DNA from: Polynucleobacter sp. UK-Kesae-W10
GTDB taxonomy: Bacteria; Pseudomonadota; Gammaproteobacteria; Burkholderiales; Burkholderiaceae
Direction of reading: 5' to 3'
DNA: 64,000 nt
Assembly: GCF_018881575.1 (NCBI RefSeq)
Contig: NZ_JACVQB010000003.1
Span: forward strand, 62,001 to 126,000
Shown: in pieces, positions 12,218-21,435 of the stretch
Layout: the number at the start of each line of letters is the position of its first letter
How positions within the stretch are numbered: position 1 is the stretch's first letter
Position numbers and translations under genes: made by a program
The notes under the pieces: generated by a model
Seen by the model: only the letters and a program-made list of their open reading frames with translations
Databases searched by the model: none
Told to the model about the DNA's origin: nothing

Positions 12218-13123
12218 ATGATGAGCAATCAATTGAAAGTGGGCTTTATTGGGCTAGGAATTATGGGGGCGCCGATGGCGGCCCATCTAGTTAAAGCTGG
12301 CCATCAGGTGTTTGTTCATACCCGCTCTAAGGTACCTACTGATATTGCCCAATCTACCGCCATTCCATGTTCTAGCCCACAAGAAGTTGGCGAAAAAGCA
12401 GACATGATTTTTACAATGGTTCCAGATACACCGGATGTTGAAAAAGTTTTATTTGGTGATAAGGGGCTTGCGCATGGATTGTCCAAGGGCAAGATTGTGA
12501 TTGACATGAGCTCTATTTCACCCATTGCCACGAAGGAATTTGCAAAGAAGATTAATGCGTTAGGCTGCGACTATCTTGATGCACCGGTTTCTGGTGGCGA
12601 GGTTGGGGCAAAGAATGCCACGCTTTCCATCATGGTAGGAGGTGATGAGTCTGTATTCCATAAGGTAAAACCGGTCTTAGATTTGATGGGCAAGAATATT
12701 AATTTAGTCGGCGCAAATGGCGATGGTCAAACTGCCAAGGTTGCTAATCAGATTATTGTTGCACTCAATATCGAAGCGGTTGCTGAAGCGCTGCTATTTG
12801 CATCCAAAGCAGGTGCGGATCCTGCCAAGGTACGTCAGGCCCTAATGGGCGGCTTTGCGGGATCGAAGATTCTTGAGGTACATGGCGAGCGCATGGTCAA
12901 ACGTACGTTTGATCCGGGATTCCGTATAGAACTTCACCAAAAGGATTTGAGCTTAGCTCTCAACAGCGCACGCGCCTTAGGCATCTCTTTACCAAATACT
13001 GCTACTGCACAAGAGCTGTTTAATTCTTGCGCAGCTCATGGAGGAAAAGCTTGGGACCACTCGGCAATGGTCAAGGCCCTAGAGACACTCGCTAATTTTG
13101 AAATTGGACAAAAGGCTTCATAG
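12218..13123 (+). CDS. 2-hydroxy-3-oxopropionate reductase-type dehydrogenase
   Basis: This 301-residue protein belongs to the 3-hydroxyisobutyrate dehydrogenase family, with the Rossmann motif GLGIMGAPMAAHL near residue 12, the substrate-binding DAPVSGGEVGAKNATLSIM, and GQTAKVANQ carrying the catalytic lysine. The closest named type by eye is tartronate semialdehyde reductase (GarR/GlxR), which makes glycerate in glyoxylate metabolism, but substrate choice within the family cannot be fixed from these motifs. GGAG precedes two adjacent ATG codons. A YqiA-type esterase gene follows two bases later in the same operon. Confidence 0.82.
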   Translation: MMSNQLKVGFIGLGIMGAPMAAHLVKAGHQVFVHTRSKVPTDIAQSTAIPCSSPQEVGEKADMIFTMVPDTPDVEKVLFGDKGLAHGLSKGKIVIDMSSISPIATKEFAKKINALGCDYLDAPVSGGEVGAKNATLSIMVGGDESVFHKVKPVLDLMGKNINLVGANGDGQTAKVANQIIVALNIEAVAEALLFASKAGADPAKVRQALMGGFAGSKILEVHGERMVKRTFDPGFRIELHQKDLSLALNSARALGISLPNTATAQELFNSCAAHGGKAWDHSAMVKALETLANFEIGQKAS

Positions 13124-13125
13124 AA

Positions 13126-13722
13126 ATGGCCTCAACATTATTGGTGTATCTGCACGGCTTTCGTTCTTCGCCTCGCTCCAGCAAGGCTGTTATGACTCAA
13201 GAGGCTGTTACTGCGTTATCTAGCAAGGAAAATCCGATTGAATGGTATTGCCCTCAATTGCTTGCGTCTCCTAAAGCTAGTATGGAGATGGTGGAATCGC
13301 ATATCCAAAAATCTACTGCTGATCGTATTGTTGTCATTGGATCCTCATTGGGTGGCTTCTATGCGAATTACTTGGCTGAGAAATATAAATGTAAGGCGGT
13401 GGTCTTGAATCCGGCTGTGTACGCGCCCAAAGAATTGGCCCCACATGTTGGCATGATGACTGCTTACGATAGTGATGAACCTTTTGATTTTCGCCCTGAA
13501 TACATCGAGGAGCTGAATTCGCTTCAAGTGAATCAGATTCACAATCCGAAAGCCTATTTTTTGATTGCTGCCAAGGGTGACGAATTGCTAGATTGGCGTG
13601 AAATGGTCCAGTTTTATTCTGGAGCCCATCAACTGGTATTGGATGGTAGCGATCATGGCATCGCCGATTATTCAGATCACCTGCCAAAGGTACTCAACTT
13701 CATCACAGGACAGCCTGCCTAA
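13126..13722 (+). CDS. YqiA/YcfP family alpha/beta esterase
   Basis: A 198-residue compact alpha/beta hydrolase. It opens with LLVYLHGFRSSPRSSKA, typical of the YqiA family, has the nucleophile elbow GSSLGG with S74, and a C-terminal His in GSDHGIADY. E. coli YqiA is an esterase acting on short acyl esters, with no firm physiological role. The gene begins two bases after the dehydrogenase stop. Confidence 0.82.
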   Translation: MASTLLVYLHGFRSSPRSSKAVMTQEAVTALSSKENPIEWYCPQLLASPKASMEMVESHIQKSTADRIVVIGSSLGGFYANYLAEKYKCKAVVLNPAVYAPKELAPHVGMMTAYDSDEPFDFRPEYIEELNSLQVNQIHNPKAYFLIAAKGDELLDWREMVQFYSGAHQLVLDGSDHGIADYSDHLPKVLNFITGQPA

Positions 13723-13756
13723 CAATTGCTAGCGGCACACTTCTTCTGTAAGATGT

Positions 13757-13790
13757 TTTCAAGATCAAGCCGCCTGATTTGATCTTGAAA
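13757..13790. repeat. Perfect 12-bp inverted repeat abutting the HNH ribosome site
   Basis: TTTCAAGATCAA at 13757-13768 and TTGATCTTGAAA at 13779-13790 are exact reverse complements separated by 10 bases. The right arm ends directly before GGAGAG, the ribosome site of the GTG-initiated HNH gene at 13800. There is no T-run after it. It could be an operator for a dimeric repressor or an mRNA hairpin affecting translation. Confidence 0.8.
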
Positions 13791-13799
13791 GGAGAGATT

Positions 13800-14381
13800 G
13801 TGCTGAGCATCTTGAAATTGGACGCCGGCGGCATTCCTCAGGGTTGGGTTAATGCCGAGGAAGCCACCAAACATTACGCTGAAAAAAGTGTCTTGTGGAC
13901 TCTGGGCGAGCCAATCATACAAATGCGCGGTGGAATCTCACGCGCTAGCGGCTTTCAGTCCTTAATTGAGTTGCACTCTATTATTGCCATCAGAGGCACT
14001 GCCAAAATTAATTTGTTTGATGTAGTGCCCGTGATCACGAAGCACAAGCTTTTTAAACGTGACCGTGGATTATGCGCATACTGTGGTGATGCTATTCATG
14101 AAAATCAAGCGGAAGCTGAACACATTATTCCTAATAGCCGTGGCGGAAAATACTCTTGGATGAATCTGGTCATCTCTTGTAGACCCTGCAATCAGCACAA
14201 AGGTAACCGCACACCAGAACAAGCTGGAATGGATCTTTTGTATACCCCATACATGCCTAGCTTATATGAGGATATGATTTTGAAGGGTCGAAATATATTG
14301 GCCGATCAAATGGATTTTTTGGCCGCCAATCTTCCCAAAAATAGCCGCCTACTTGATGCTTATATCCGAGAAGTGAATTAG
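13800..14381 (+). CDS. HNH endonuclease family protein
   Basis: The protein has two zinc-knuckle CxxC pairs (LCAYCGD and SCRPCNQHKGNR) bracketing an AEHIIPNSRGG core, the layout of HNH nucleases of the McrA-like type. I place the start at GTG 13800 because AAGGAG lies six to ten bases upstream; an in-frame TTG at 13779 would put the ribosome site inside the gene. About 193 residues. Such free-standing HNH proteins are common in betaproteobacterial chromosomes and their targets are unknown. It overlaps the next gene by one base. Confidence 0.82.
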   Translation: MLSILKLDAGGIPQGWVNAEEATKHYAEKSVLWTLGEPIIQMRGGISRASGFQSLIELHSIIAIRGTAKINLFDVVPVITKHKLFKRDRGLCAYCGDAIHENQAEAEHIIPNSRGGKYSWMNLVISCRPCNQHKGNRTPEQAGMDLLYTPYMPSLYEDMILKGRNILADQMDFLAANLPKNSRLLDAYIREVN

Positions 14382-15376
14382 TGATTTTCAATGTTGATCC
14401 CCATATCCGCATCAAGTCATGGCGGATAGTAATACTCGCATTGGTTTTGTCCTTATTTGGGCACTTCATCTTATTCTTTGGCATCCCTTTTATTTCATAT
14501 AGCCCCCCAATAGATATTCCCGATGATTTAATTATTCGGACGGAACTAAAGGTTGAGCCTCCTAAAAAAATTCAGATGGCCCAACGGCCAAAGAAAAAGC
14601 CGTTTGAATCTAAATCACTTACCAATACGCAGAGCAATGTTGATGCACAAAGCGAGCAGGGTGGTGCCTTCAATCAATCTGGTGTGGCCTTTAAGCTTCC
14701 AGAATCTGGCACTCTTTACTACGACTCCTATGTAGATGGACAAAAATACCAAACGGGTGAGATTGATTGGATTAATGAGGGGAATTCATATCATCTCTAT
14801 GTAAATATTCCTTATGCGTTTGTGGGTCCCTTTGTCTTTGAGTCGCGAGGTACAGTTGATCCTTATGGGATTGCACCGGCAATTTATTGGTCACAACGCG
14901 GCACTAAGCCGCCACGGTATTCACGCTTTGATCGAGATGAAAAAGGAGCAGGGCAGATGTTTTTCTCCGATAAGCCGGACTTTACCCCACCCATACTGCC
15001 AGGCACTCAAGATCGTTTTAGTTTGATGTTTCAGCTTGCATCATTACTCAATGGCGATCCCAAGACCGATGAGGCTGGCAGTATTCGCGCAATACCGGTA
15101 GTTGACTACAACACGCTAGAGATGTGGCAATTTAAAAGCTATGGTGAGGCGGTATCAGAGGACATTCCTAGTCTTGGGAAGTCTGTAAATCGACATTACG
15201 CCTTAATGCAGCGTGAAAATGACCCGTATAAACGTCAAGTAGACATTTGGTTGGCTAAGGACCTGGAATGGCTTCCTGGGCGTATACGCTCTCAAGAATC
15301 CAATGGTCGGATCCTAGAGCTCGTATTTAAGCAAAAGAACCCCATTGCATTAAAACCCCAATCTATCGCCAATTAA
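14381..15376 (+). CDS. DUF3108 domain protein, membrane-anchored
   Basis: A 331-residue protein with one N-terminal membrane segment (about residues 14-37), then a proline/lysine-rich linker (KVEPPKKIQMAQRPKKKP) recalling TonB-like spacers, then a beta-rich DUF3108 domain (about 110-320, beginning GTLYYDSYVDGQKYQTGEI). DUF3108 proteins are periplasmic and of unknown function. Start is GTG overlapping the HNH stop codon, so the two are translationally coupled. Its last codons overlap the end of the convergent channel gene by four bases. Confidence 0.78.
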   Translation: MIFNVDPHIRIKSWRIVILALVLSLFGHFILFFGIPFISYSPPIDIPDDLIIRTELKVEPPKKIQMAQRPKKKPFESKSLTNTQSNVDAQSEQGGAFNQSGVAFKLPESGTLYYDSYVDGQKYQTGEIDWINEGNSYHLYVNIPYAFVGPFVFESRGTVDPYGIAPAIYWSQRGTKPPRYSRFDRDEKGAGQMFFSDKPDFTPPILPGTQDRFSLMFQLASLLNGDPKTDEAGSIRAIPVVDYNTLEMWQFKSYGEAVSEDIPSLGKSVNRHYALMQRENDPYKRQVDIWLAKDLEWLPGRIRSQESNGRILELVFKQKNPIALKPQSIAN

Positions 15377-15912
15377 TGGCGCTTGTAGTCATCCTTAGGA
15401 TCGCTGCTATTGCTATTGTTGTGTCCAAGTAAGGCGCCCATCATCGTATACAAAGCAGCGCCTGACATTGAGACTGCAAAAATTCCAGAAAACGAGATGA
15501 TTATCGGCAATATCCGCCATTGCTCGGATAGTTTGTAGTCACCATAACCAACGGTGGTGTACATTTCGCCAGCAAAGTAAAAGGTTTGAGGGTTGGTTGG
15601 AAAGACTTTGAGTGCAACGCAAATGTATGCCCAAATCACGATTTCGCCCAAATGAATGGCTATTACCAGCAGGATGGCGATGAAGTACGACAAAAAGCTG
15701 GCGCCAAATATCCGTCTCCGGGTCATGACGTTATCAATGGCATGAAAAGCACCCGCAATTGCCAATACAGCCACTGCATGCAACGCCAGCATTAAGCAGG
15801 CGGAAACGACCATAAACCAGATCTGGCCATTACCCATATCAGTGTTAATTTCATTAAATAGCGTACCAAAGCTGGGTAGGTCAGCGTTATGAATGATATC
15901 GATGAGGAACAT
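15373..15912 (-). CDS. Two-pore-type potassium channel-like protein
   Basis: A 179-residue membrane protein with hydrophobic segments at about 33-57, 72-101 and 133-158 and, just before the last, the K+ selectivity filter TVGYGD at residues 120-125. This is the pore (P-loop) architecture of the Ion_trans_2 family. There is no voltage-sensor segment and no RCK/TrkA domain, so gating is unknown; the short cytoplasmic tail is Asn/Ser/Lys-rich. Ion selectivity is inferred only from the filter motif. Confidence 0.78.
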   Translation of the reverse strand: MFLIDIIHNADLPSFGTLFNEINTDMGNGQIWFMVVSACLMLALHAVAVLAIAGAFHAIDNVMTRRRIFGASFLSYFIAILLVIAIHLGEIVIWAYICVALKVFPTNPQTFYFAGEMYTTVGYGDYKLSEQWRILPIIISFSGIFAVSMSGAALYTMMGALLGHNNSNSSDPKDDYKRH

Positions 15913-15988
15913 ATTGAATGGCTTAATTAAGGATAGTGGCTAGATGAATATCTTGTTTGACATAATAATGATTATACGCAGATAGCAA

Positions 15989-16702
15989 TTATGAGGCTTT
16001 GGTAGGAAGTCCCTTAATCGGCCCTACATAAGGCTCCTTATATAGCTTAAGCCAACGTGACTTTAGGCCATTGGCTATCCATGGCTTTTCATAAATTTCA
16101 GCAATATCAATGGCTGAATAACCCTGCGTATTGCGCAATCGAATATCAGCGCCTTTATCTAGCAATAGTTTTACGAGGTCTTCATTGCCAGACTGAACTG
16201 CCATCATTAACGGCGTGCTGCCATTGATGCTGATGGAATCCACATTGGCTCCATTAGCAATTAAAAATTGAGCGACCTCTAGTTGGCCACGTGTACAGGC
16301 GTAATGCAATGGCGTCCAACCAATATGGTCAACCATGGCCTTATTCGTTAGTACAAGCGTCTTGACCGTAGGTAAATCACCCTCAATCGCAGCAATCATG
16401 AGTGGTGTTTCGCCATACTTATTAGACAAATCAACATCGATATTTTTGTTTTTCAAGAGGAATTCAGTGACCTTGGTCGACTTTTCCTGAATTGCTAAAA
16501 CCAGCATTGGATTGCCTTTGGGGTCGACGGTATTGGGACTAACACCTTTAGAAATAAGAAGTTTGACCTCTGAAATGTCGTCAAACTTGGCGGCTTTTGT
16601 GAAATCGGTAATTTGATCTACTGTTTGCCCAAAAACAGGCAAACTGATGCATGTGACTAGAACAAGTATCGACTTTTTAAACTTAAATAAGTTTTTCATC
16701 AA
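15989..16702 (-). CDS. Exported ankyrin-repeat protein
   Basis: A 237-residue protein with an N-terminal signal peptide (ends near SLPVFGQ) and four to five ankyrin repeats between about residues 35 and 205, recognisable from G-TPL-x-A patterns (YGETPLMIAAIEGD, GWTPLHYACTRGQ, GSTPLMMAVQSGN). Ankyrin repeats are protein-binding scaffolds; partner unknown. Its ATG overlaps the tatD stop by four bases, so it is the last gene of the mltG-tmk-holB-tatD operon. Periplasmic location is predicted by the signal peptide. Confidence 0.85.
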   Translation of the reverse strand: MMKNLFKFKKSILVLVTCISLPVFGQTVDQITDFTKAAKFDDISEVKLLISKGVSPNTVDPKGNPMLVLAIQEKSTKVTEFLLKNKNIDVDLSNKYGETPLMIAAIEGDLPTVKTLVLTNKAMVDHIGWTPLHYACTRGQLEVAQFLIANGANVDSISINGSTPLMMAVQSGNEDLVKLLLDKGADIRLRNTQGYSAIDIAEIYEKPWIANGLKSRWLKLYKEPYVGPIKGLPTKAS

Positions 16703-17487
16703 TGATCTCTATCTATATGAAAACATTGATAAAAATTTCTTGAAGTTTGTAATGCAAGCTCTTCAAGCGGTATCTGCTTTAATTCCGCAATAAATTCACC
16801 AACCTTAGAAACCCAGGCGGGTTCATTCGTTTTTCCACGGTATGGAATTGGCGCCAAATATGGTGAATCAGTCTCAATCAGCATTCTCTCCAGAGGAATT
16901 TGCTTGCAGGTTTCCTGAAGTTCTTTGGCGCTTTTAAAAGTAACAATCCCAGAAAAGGAGATGAAAAACCCCATTTCCATCGCCTTTTGAGCTACATCGA
17001 GACTCTCGGTAAAGCAATGCATTACCCCACCAATCTTGTGTGCACCCTCCTCTTTTAGGATCCGAATAGTATCTTCCGAGGATGAGCGGGTGTGGATGAT
17101 CAATGGCTTTTTGGTAGCAAGCGATGCTCTGATGTGGGTTCTGAAGCGCTCACGTTGCCATTCCATCGATTCATAGCTGCGATCGCCCATGCGGTAGTAG
17201 TCCAGACCCGTCTCCCCAATAGCAATAATTTTGGAGTGCTGGTTGGCGGTGCTGATCAAGAATTCAAGGCTTGGTTCGGGTGTATCTTCATAGTCCGGAT
17301 GAACCCCTACAGAGGCGTATAGATGTGGGTGGTCTTGCGCCAGCCTTAGTACGTTTGGAAAATCAGGCAGGTCTACGGAGACGCAAAGTGCATGACTGAC
17401 TCTCGCGGCATGCATATTGGCCAGCACCTCTGGGAGGCGGCTCTGAAATTCCGGGAAATCGAGGTGGCAGTGTGAGTCGATGAACAT
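16699..17487 (-). CDS. TatD family metal-dependent hydrolase (DNase)
   Basis: A 262-residue TIM-barrel amidohydrolase-fold protein. Metal-binding motifs are visible: DSHCHLDF at the N-terminus, the Glu in GETGLDYY, PLIIHTRSS, VMHCFTES, and LIETDSPYLAPIPYRGKTNEP. TatD proteins act as metal-dependent 3'-5' DNases or related phosphoesterases. The YcfH-type member next to holB is typical of proteobacteria. It lies 54 bp after holB on the same strand. Confidence 0.9.
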   Translation of the reverse strand: MFIDSHCHLDFPEFQSRLPEVLANMHAARVSHALCVSVDLPDFPNVLRLAQDHPHLYASVGVHPDYEDTPEPSLEFLISTANQHSKIIAIGETGLDYYRMGDRSYESMEWQRERFRTHIRASLATKKPLIIHTRSSSEDTIRILKEEGAHKIGGVMHCFTESLDVAQKAMEMGFFISFSGIVTFKSAKELQETCKQIPLERMLIETDSPYLAPIPYRGKTNEPAWVSKVGEFIAELKQIPLEELALQTSRNFYQCFHIDRDH

Positions 17488-17541
17488 GACTCTGCATTTT
17501 AATCTGCAATACGATAAAGCAAGGCTTACTCAGTCATTTGG

Positions 17542-18687
17542 CTACGCTTCAAACACCTGTTGATATTGAGAAAGTAGTGCCTCTAGTTGAATGCGATTCG
17601 CCAGGGGGTGATTTTCAGAGCGACGAGCCTGGACCAGGGATTTCCAAAACTGCAGTAATTTAGGCTGCCTAGCCTGCTGCGCCAACCCCTTCAAGGTTGA
17701 AATGTGCTTTGGATAGTAACGCGGATTTCCACCTTGCGATACAAGCTGTAGATCAGATATCCAGCGTTGCATCGTAGCCAATAAAAATGAATACTGCACC
17801 TTATGGATCTTTTCAGCTGACTCTAGCCATGCGATGCGGCCCCCTTGAGCCATGGATTGCAGCAAGAAGCGAGACGCCGCAATTGCCATCGTTAGCTCGT
17901 CTTTATCGTCCTTGTTATGTCTGGCAATGAGCGACTCTAGAACAGCATATGGGGCCCCTCCCTGCTCGTCATAAATGCTTTCAACATCAGCCTCATTCAT
18001 TTTGATGCCTGGTATTTTGCCCAGTGTTGCTTTTACCCACCCCAATCCTTGTTGACGATCTGGTCTTGGAGCGTTAAGCAAACGGCATCGAGAGCGAATC
18101 GTGGGTAATACGCGATCTACTCGATCAGCCAGTAAGATAAAGATCGTATTAGCAGGAGGCTCTTCGAGGGACTTTAATAAAGTATTGGCGGAGTCTGAGC
18201 GCAGCATTTCAAGCGGGTAAATCAAGATCACACGATTGCCGCCACGATGAGAACCTATAGAAAGGCTTTCAATAGCGCTGCGGGTTTCTTCAATAGAAAT
18301 ATTTTTTTTCTCTTTTTTTTCTGTTGCATCAGAATCAGAGTCATCGCGAGTGGACTTGCCTCTTTTAGGCGCGTCATCCCCCTCATAGTCGGCATGGGGC
18401 AAAAGCTTGCGATGCGTTTCTGGGACTAAGGCTATAAAGTCTGGGTGATTGGCAGTGCGAAACCAGTGGCAGGCTTCACAATGGTTACAGGGCTTACTCT
18501 CAGCCGGGGGTGCTTCGCACAAAAGCGCCTGAGCAAGTTCTACAGCAAAAGCAAACTTACCAATACCTGATTGACCATGCAACAAGATTGCATTGGGGAA
18601 TCTAGAAAAATCTAAGCTAGACCATAAGGCCTGCAACCAAGGTGCAACTTGATGGTTGGTTTGGGTGGGAATGCTCAGATCACTCAT
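17542..18687 (-). CDS. holB: DNA polymerase III delta prime subunit
   Basis: Delta prime is the fixed stator of the clamp loader. The 381-residue protein has the modified P-loop GQSGIGKF (38-45), four zinc-binding cysteines C57, C67, C70 and C73, the SRC sensor region (LPTIRSRCRLL) and a C-terminal collar domain. Unusual is a highly charged insertion at about residues 98-129, between the zinc module and the ISIEETR strand, with runs of Asp/Ser followed by Glu/Lys. It directly abuts tmk (one stop codon next to one start), as is usual. Confidence 0.93.
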   Translation of the reverse strand: MSDLSIPTQTNHQVAPWLQALWSSLDFSRFPNAILLHGQSGIGKFAFAVELAQALLCEAPPAESKPCNHCEACHWFRTANHPDFIALVPETHRKLLPHADYEGDDAPKRGKSTRDDSDSDATEKKEKKNISIEETRSAIESLSIGSHRGGNRVILIYPLEMLRSDSANTLLKSLEEPPANTIFILLADRVDRVLPTIRSRCRLLNAPRPDRQQGLGWVKATLGKIPGIKMNEADVESIYDEQGGAPYAVLESLIARHNKDDKDELTMAIAASRFLLQSMAQGGRIAWLESAEKIHKVQYSFLLATMQRWISDLQLVSQGGNPRYYPKHISTLKGLAQQARQPKLLQFWKSLVQARRSENHPLANRIQLEALLSQYQQVFEA

Positions 18688-19326
18688 TTATAAATCAAGT
18701 TTTAGCGACTGCAGTTCACCCCAAATCACTTCAGGAGTTTTAGTAGCATCCACAATATGAAAACGCGCCGAATCCACTTTAGCTCGACGTAAATATTCTT
18801 GGCGAACCTTCTCAAAAAAAGACAGGTCCATCTTTTCAAATTTATCAGGCGCCCTAACCTTGGATCGTCGAGCTTCAGCCACCTCGCCGGGCAAGTCAAA
18901 CAAGATTGTTAAGTTGGGTTGAAGTAATGAGCCGTCTGGTCGTCCCTGGACCCACTGCTCAAGGGCGTTTAATTTTTCGAGTGAAAGTCCTCGGCCCCCG
19001 CCCTGGTAAGCAAAGCTAGCATCAGTAAAACGATCAGAGACCACAACTTTTCCGGCCAGTAATGCAGGTTCAATAATTTGTGCAATATGTTCACGACGCG
19101 CTGCAAACATCAAGAGCGCTTCGGTCTCTAAGTTCATCGGAAGATCCAATAGCAACCCGCGCAATTGCTCACCTAGGGATGTCCCTCCGGGTTCTCGTGT
19201 GACTACAACTTCACGATCAGGATGGCGTTGTTGCAACAATTTACAAAACGATTCGATGTGGGTACTTTTACCCGCACCATCGATGCCTTCAAAGCTGATA
19301 AAAAATCCAGGATATATAGAGGTCAT
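18688..19326 (-). CDS. tmk: Thymidylate kinase
   Basis: Tmk phosphorylates dTMP to dTDP for DNA synthesis. The 212-residue protein shows the P-loop [10 protein letters not shown], the DR(F/Y) motif in [26 protein letters not shown], and the LID region [17 protein letters not shown]. It sits between mltG and holB in the standard proteobacterial order, with one base between mltG and tmk and none between tmk and holB. Confidence 0.96.
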   Translation of the reverse strand: MTSIYPGFFISFEGIDGAGKSTHIESFCKLLQQRHPDREVVVTREPGGTSLGEQLRGLLLDLPMNLETEALLMFAARREHIAQIIEPALLAGKVVVSDRFTDASFAYQGGGRGLSLEKLNALEQWVQGRPDGSLLQPNLTILFDLPGEVAEARRSKVRAPDKFEKMDLSFFEKVRQEYLRRAKVDSARFHIVDATKTPEVIWGELQSLKLDL

Positions 19327-19327
19327 A

Positions 19328-20395
19328 TTAATTAGTCTTTGGGGCTAATTTACGTTGATATCGATCAACAGCAGATTCATGTTCATTTAAGGTCTGAGAA
19401 AAATGACTGCTTCCGTCCCCTTTGGCTACAAAATAAAGCGCATTGCTTTGGGTGGGATGAGTAGCCGCCAATAAGGACTCTTTGCTGGGCATTGAGATCG
19501 GGGTAGGAGGTAAACCTTTATGCATATACGTATTGTAGGGAGTATCTTTCCGAAGATCTGCTTTACGAAGATTTCCATCAAACCGGGGGCCGATGCCATA
19601 AATCACAGTGGGGTCTGTTTGTAGCATCATCCCCTGATTTAGGCGATTTAGGAAGACTGCAGCAATTAAGCCTCGATCACTCGGCCTCCCAGTTTCTTTT
19701 TCAATAATAGAGGCGAGCACAAGGAGCTCATAAGGACTTTTCAGGGGTGAATTTGTCTCTTTTTGCCCCCAGCTCTCCGCCAGTTGCTTTTGCATTGCCT
19801 GCGAGGCGCGTCGATAGATGTTGATATCAATTTCATCCGGGTCAAATACATAGGTGTCAGGATAAAAAATTCCCTCATCACTTGGGTAATTGAGATTTAA
19901 GCTTTGCAATAGAGCCTTGGAGTTCAGGCCTTTTGTTTGATGTATTAATGCCGGGTGTGCATCTATCAACTCTCTTAGTTGCCAGATATTCATACCGGGA
20001 ATAATGGCAATACTCTCTCTAACCCGATCTCCTCGAGCAACTTGTAGCAATAATTTCCCAAGGCTAGCTCCAGTGGGGAATAAATAAGTACCGGGCTTGA
20101 GTTTGCTGCCAACAAAAAGTGCGCGAGCACTGATTTGAAAGACTGCCGTAGGAATCGATACGCCTTGGTTGCGAAGTTGTTGTGCGATGCTTGATAAACT
20201 CGACTGCGGCACAATTTTTACTCTGTAAACAGCGGGGTCGCTAGTATTGCTAGACAATGGAACAATCGGGAGCAAGAAGATTGCTGCATAAAAGAGCCCA
20301 AGGAGAAACAGAAGGCTTGCGGTATAAAAGCCCAGCCCGCGTCCTTTTGCCTTCTTTCTGATGAAAAGGGACCTCCCCTGATTTTTTTTGCGCAT
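19328..20395 (-). CDS. mltG: Endolytic murein transglycosylase MltG
   Basis: MltG cleaves nascent glycan strands in the periplasm and is thought to set their length. I start the protein at ATG 20395 ([11 protein letters not shown]); an upstream ATG at 20422 would overlap the divergent ygfZ start. Roughly 355 residues: a basic N-terminus, one membrane helix (about 25-47), a LysM-like/YceG region, and the catalytic segment [10 protein letters not shown] with the conserved Glu, followed by [13 protein letters not shown] and the conserved TPYNTY...GLPPTPI stretch. First gene of the tmk-holB-tatD operon. Confidence 0.93.
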   Translation of the reverse strand: MRKKNQGRSLFIRKKAKGRGLGFYTASLLFLLGLFYAAIFLLPIVPLSSNTSDPAVYRVKIVPQSSLSSIAQQLRNQGVSIPTAVFQISARALFVGSKLKPGTYLFPTGASLGKLLLQVARGDRVRESIAIIPGMNIWQLRELIDAHPALIHQTKGLNSKALLQSLNLNYPSDEGIFYPDTYVFDPDEIDINIYRRASQAMQKQLAESWGQKETNSPLKSPYELLVLASIIEKETGRPSDRGLIAAVFLNRLNQGMMLQTDPTVIYGIGPRFDGNLRKADLRKDTPYNTYMHKGLPPTPISMPSKESLLAATHPTQSNALYFVAKGDGSSHFSQTLNEHESAVDRYQRKLAPKTN

Positions 20396-20415
20396 CAGGC
20401 TATGATAAAAGGGAC

Positions 20416-21420
20416 ATGACAACTACTAGCCAAAATACGACTATTCAAGGGCAAATACCCTCCTCTGGCCTCAGCCTTTTACCGCAATGGGGCATCATTT
20501 TTGTTGAAGGCCCAGACGCCGCAAGCTTTTTGCAAAACCAACTGAGTAATTCCGTTCTGGGTTTAGATCGCATATTTCCACCCAAGATTGCAGCTGGACA
20601 CTCTTGCACCAGACTTGTGGGCTATTGCAATCCAAAAGGTAGATTACTTGCCAGCGCATGGCTCGCATTGGCACCAAACAATCCAGATGGGGAAGATCGT
20701 TTTGTACTCTTTATTTCCAAAGATATCGCTGAAAGTACTGCAAAACGTCTCTCAATGTATGTTCTGCGTTCAAAGGTAAAAGTTTGCAACGCCTCCTCTC
20801 AATGGTCAATTTCTGGCCAGTTTGATTTGAGTCAAAAAATAGATCCAATTGCCGTAGCGGATGGGCAAATTGCACTTCGGCTGCCCGATGTCTTGGCAAA
20901 TGGCCAATCCATTGGCCGGCTGTTGCTAGCACAAGAAAACACAGGGCAAGTCCCAGCTGAAGATGTGCTCAGTCTCAAGGTCTTTAATAATCTAGAGGTA
21001 TTGAGTGCAATTCCTCGCATTGTTCTGCAGACACAAGAACAGTTTGTACCGCAGATGATTAATTTTGAGTCCGTAGCCGGCGTCGACTTTAAAAAAGGTT
21101 GCTATCCAGGGCAAGAAATTGTGGCACGCAGTCAATATCGTGGCGCGATTAAGCGTCGACTTTTCCTGGCTCATTATGTACATGAAAATCAGGATTCTTC
21201 GCCGATTGTCCCTGGCACCGAACTATTTCATGATCTAGATCCTAGTCAGCCAGCCGGCATGGTGGTGTTGTCAGCCCCCTGCCCTCATTTGTTAGGGAGG
21301 ATTAATTTGCAGATAGAGTGCAAATTAGAAGCTCTAGAGGCTGGAAACATTCATCTGGGTAGTAGTCAGGGGCCTGTGTTACAAATGGATGCATTGCCTT
21401 ACCCTTTGATTGAAATTTGA
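20416..21420 (+). CDS. ygfZ: Folate-binding protein YgfZ
   Basis: YgfZ is a GcvT-related tetrahydrofolate-binding protein required for normal activity of some Fe-S enzymes and for tRNA modification. The 334-residue protein carries the family signature KGCYPGQEIVARSQYRG at about residue 225, with the functionally important cysteine. It is divergent from mltG with only 20 bp between start codons, so their promoters must overlap. An NRDE-family gene follows 15 bp later. Confidence 0.93.
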   Translation: MTTTSQNTTIQGQIPSSGLSLLPQWGIIFVEGPDAASFLQNQLSNSVLGLDRIFPPKIAAGHSCTRLVGYCNPKGRLLASAWLALAPNNPDGEDRFVLFISKDIAESTAKRLSMYVLRSKVKVCNASSQWSISGQFDLSQKIDPIAVADGQIALRLPDVLANGQSIGRLLLAQENTGQVPAEDVLSLKVFNNLEVLSAIPRIVLQTQEQFVPQMINFESVAGVDFKKGCYPGQEIVARSQYRGAIKRRLFLAHYVHENQDSSPIVPGTELFHDLDPSQPAGMVVLSAPCPHLLGRINLQIECKLEALEAGNIHLGSSQGPVLQMDALPYPLIEI

Positions 21421-21435
21421 GATTAGATCGTTTTT

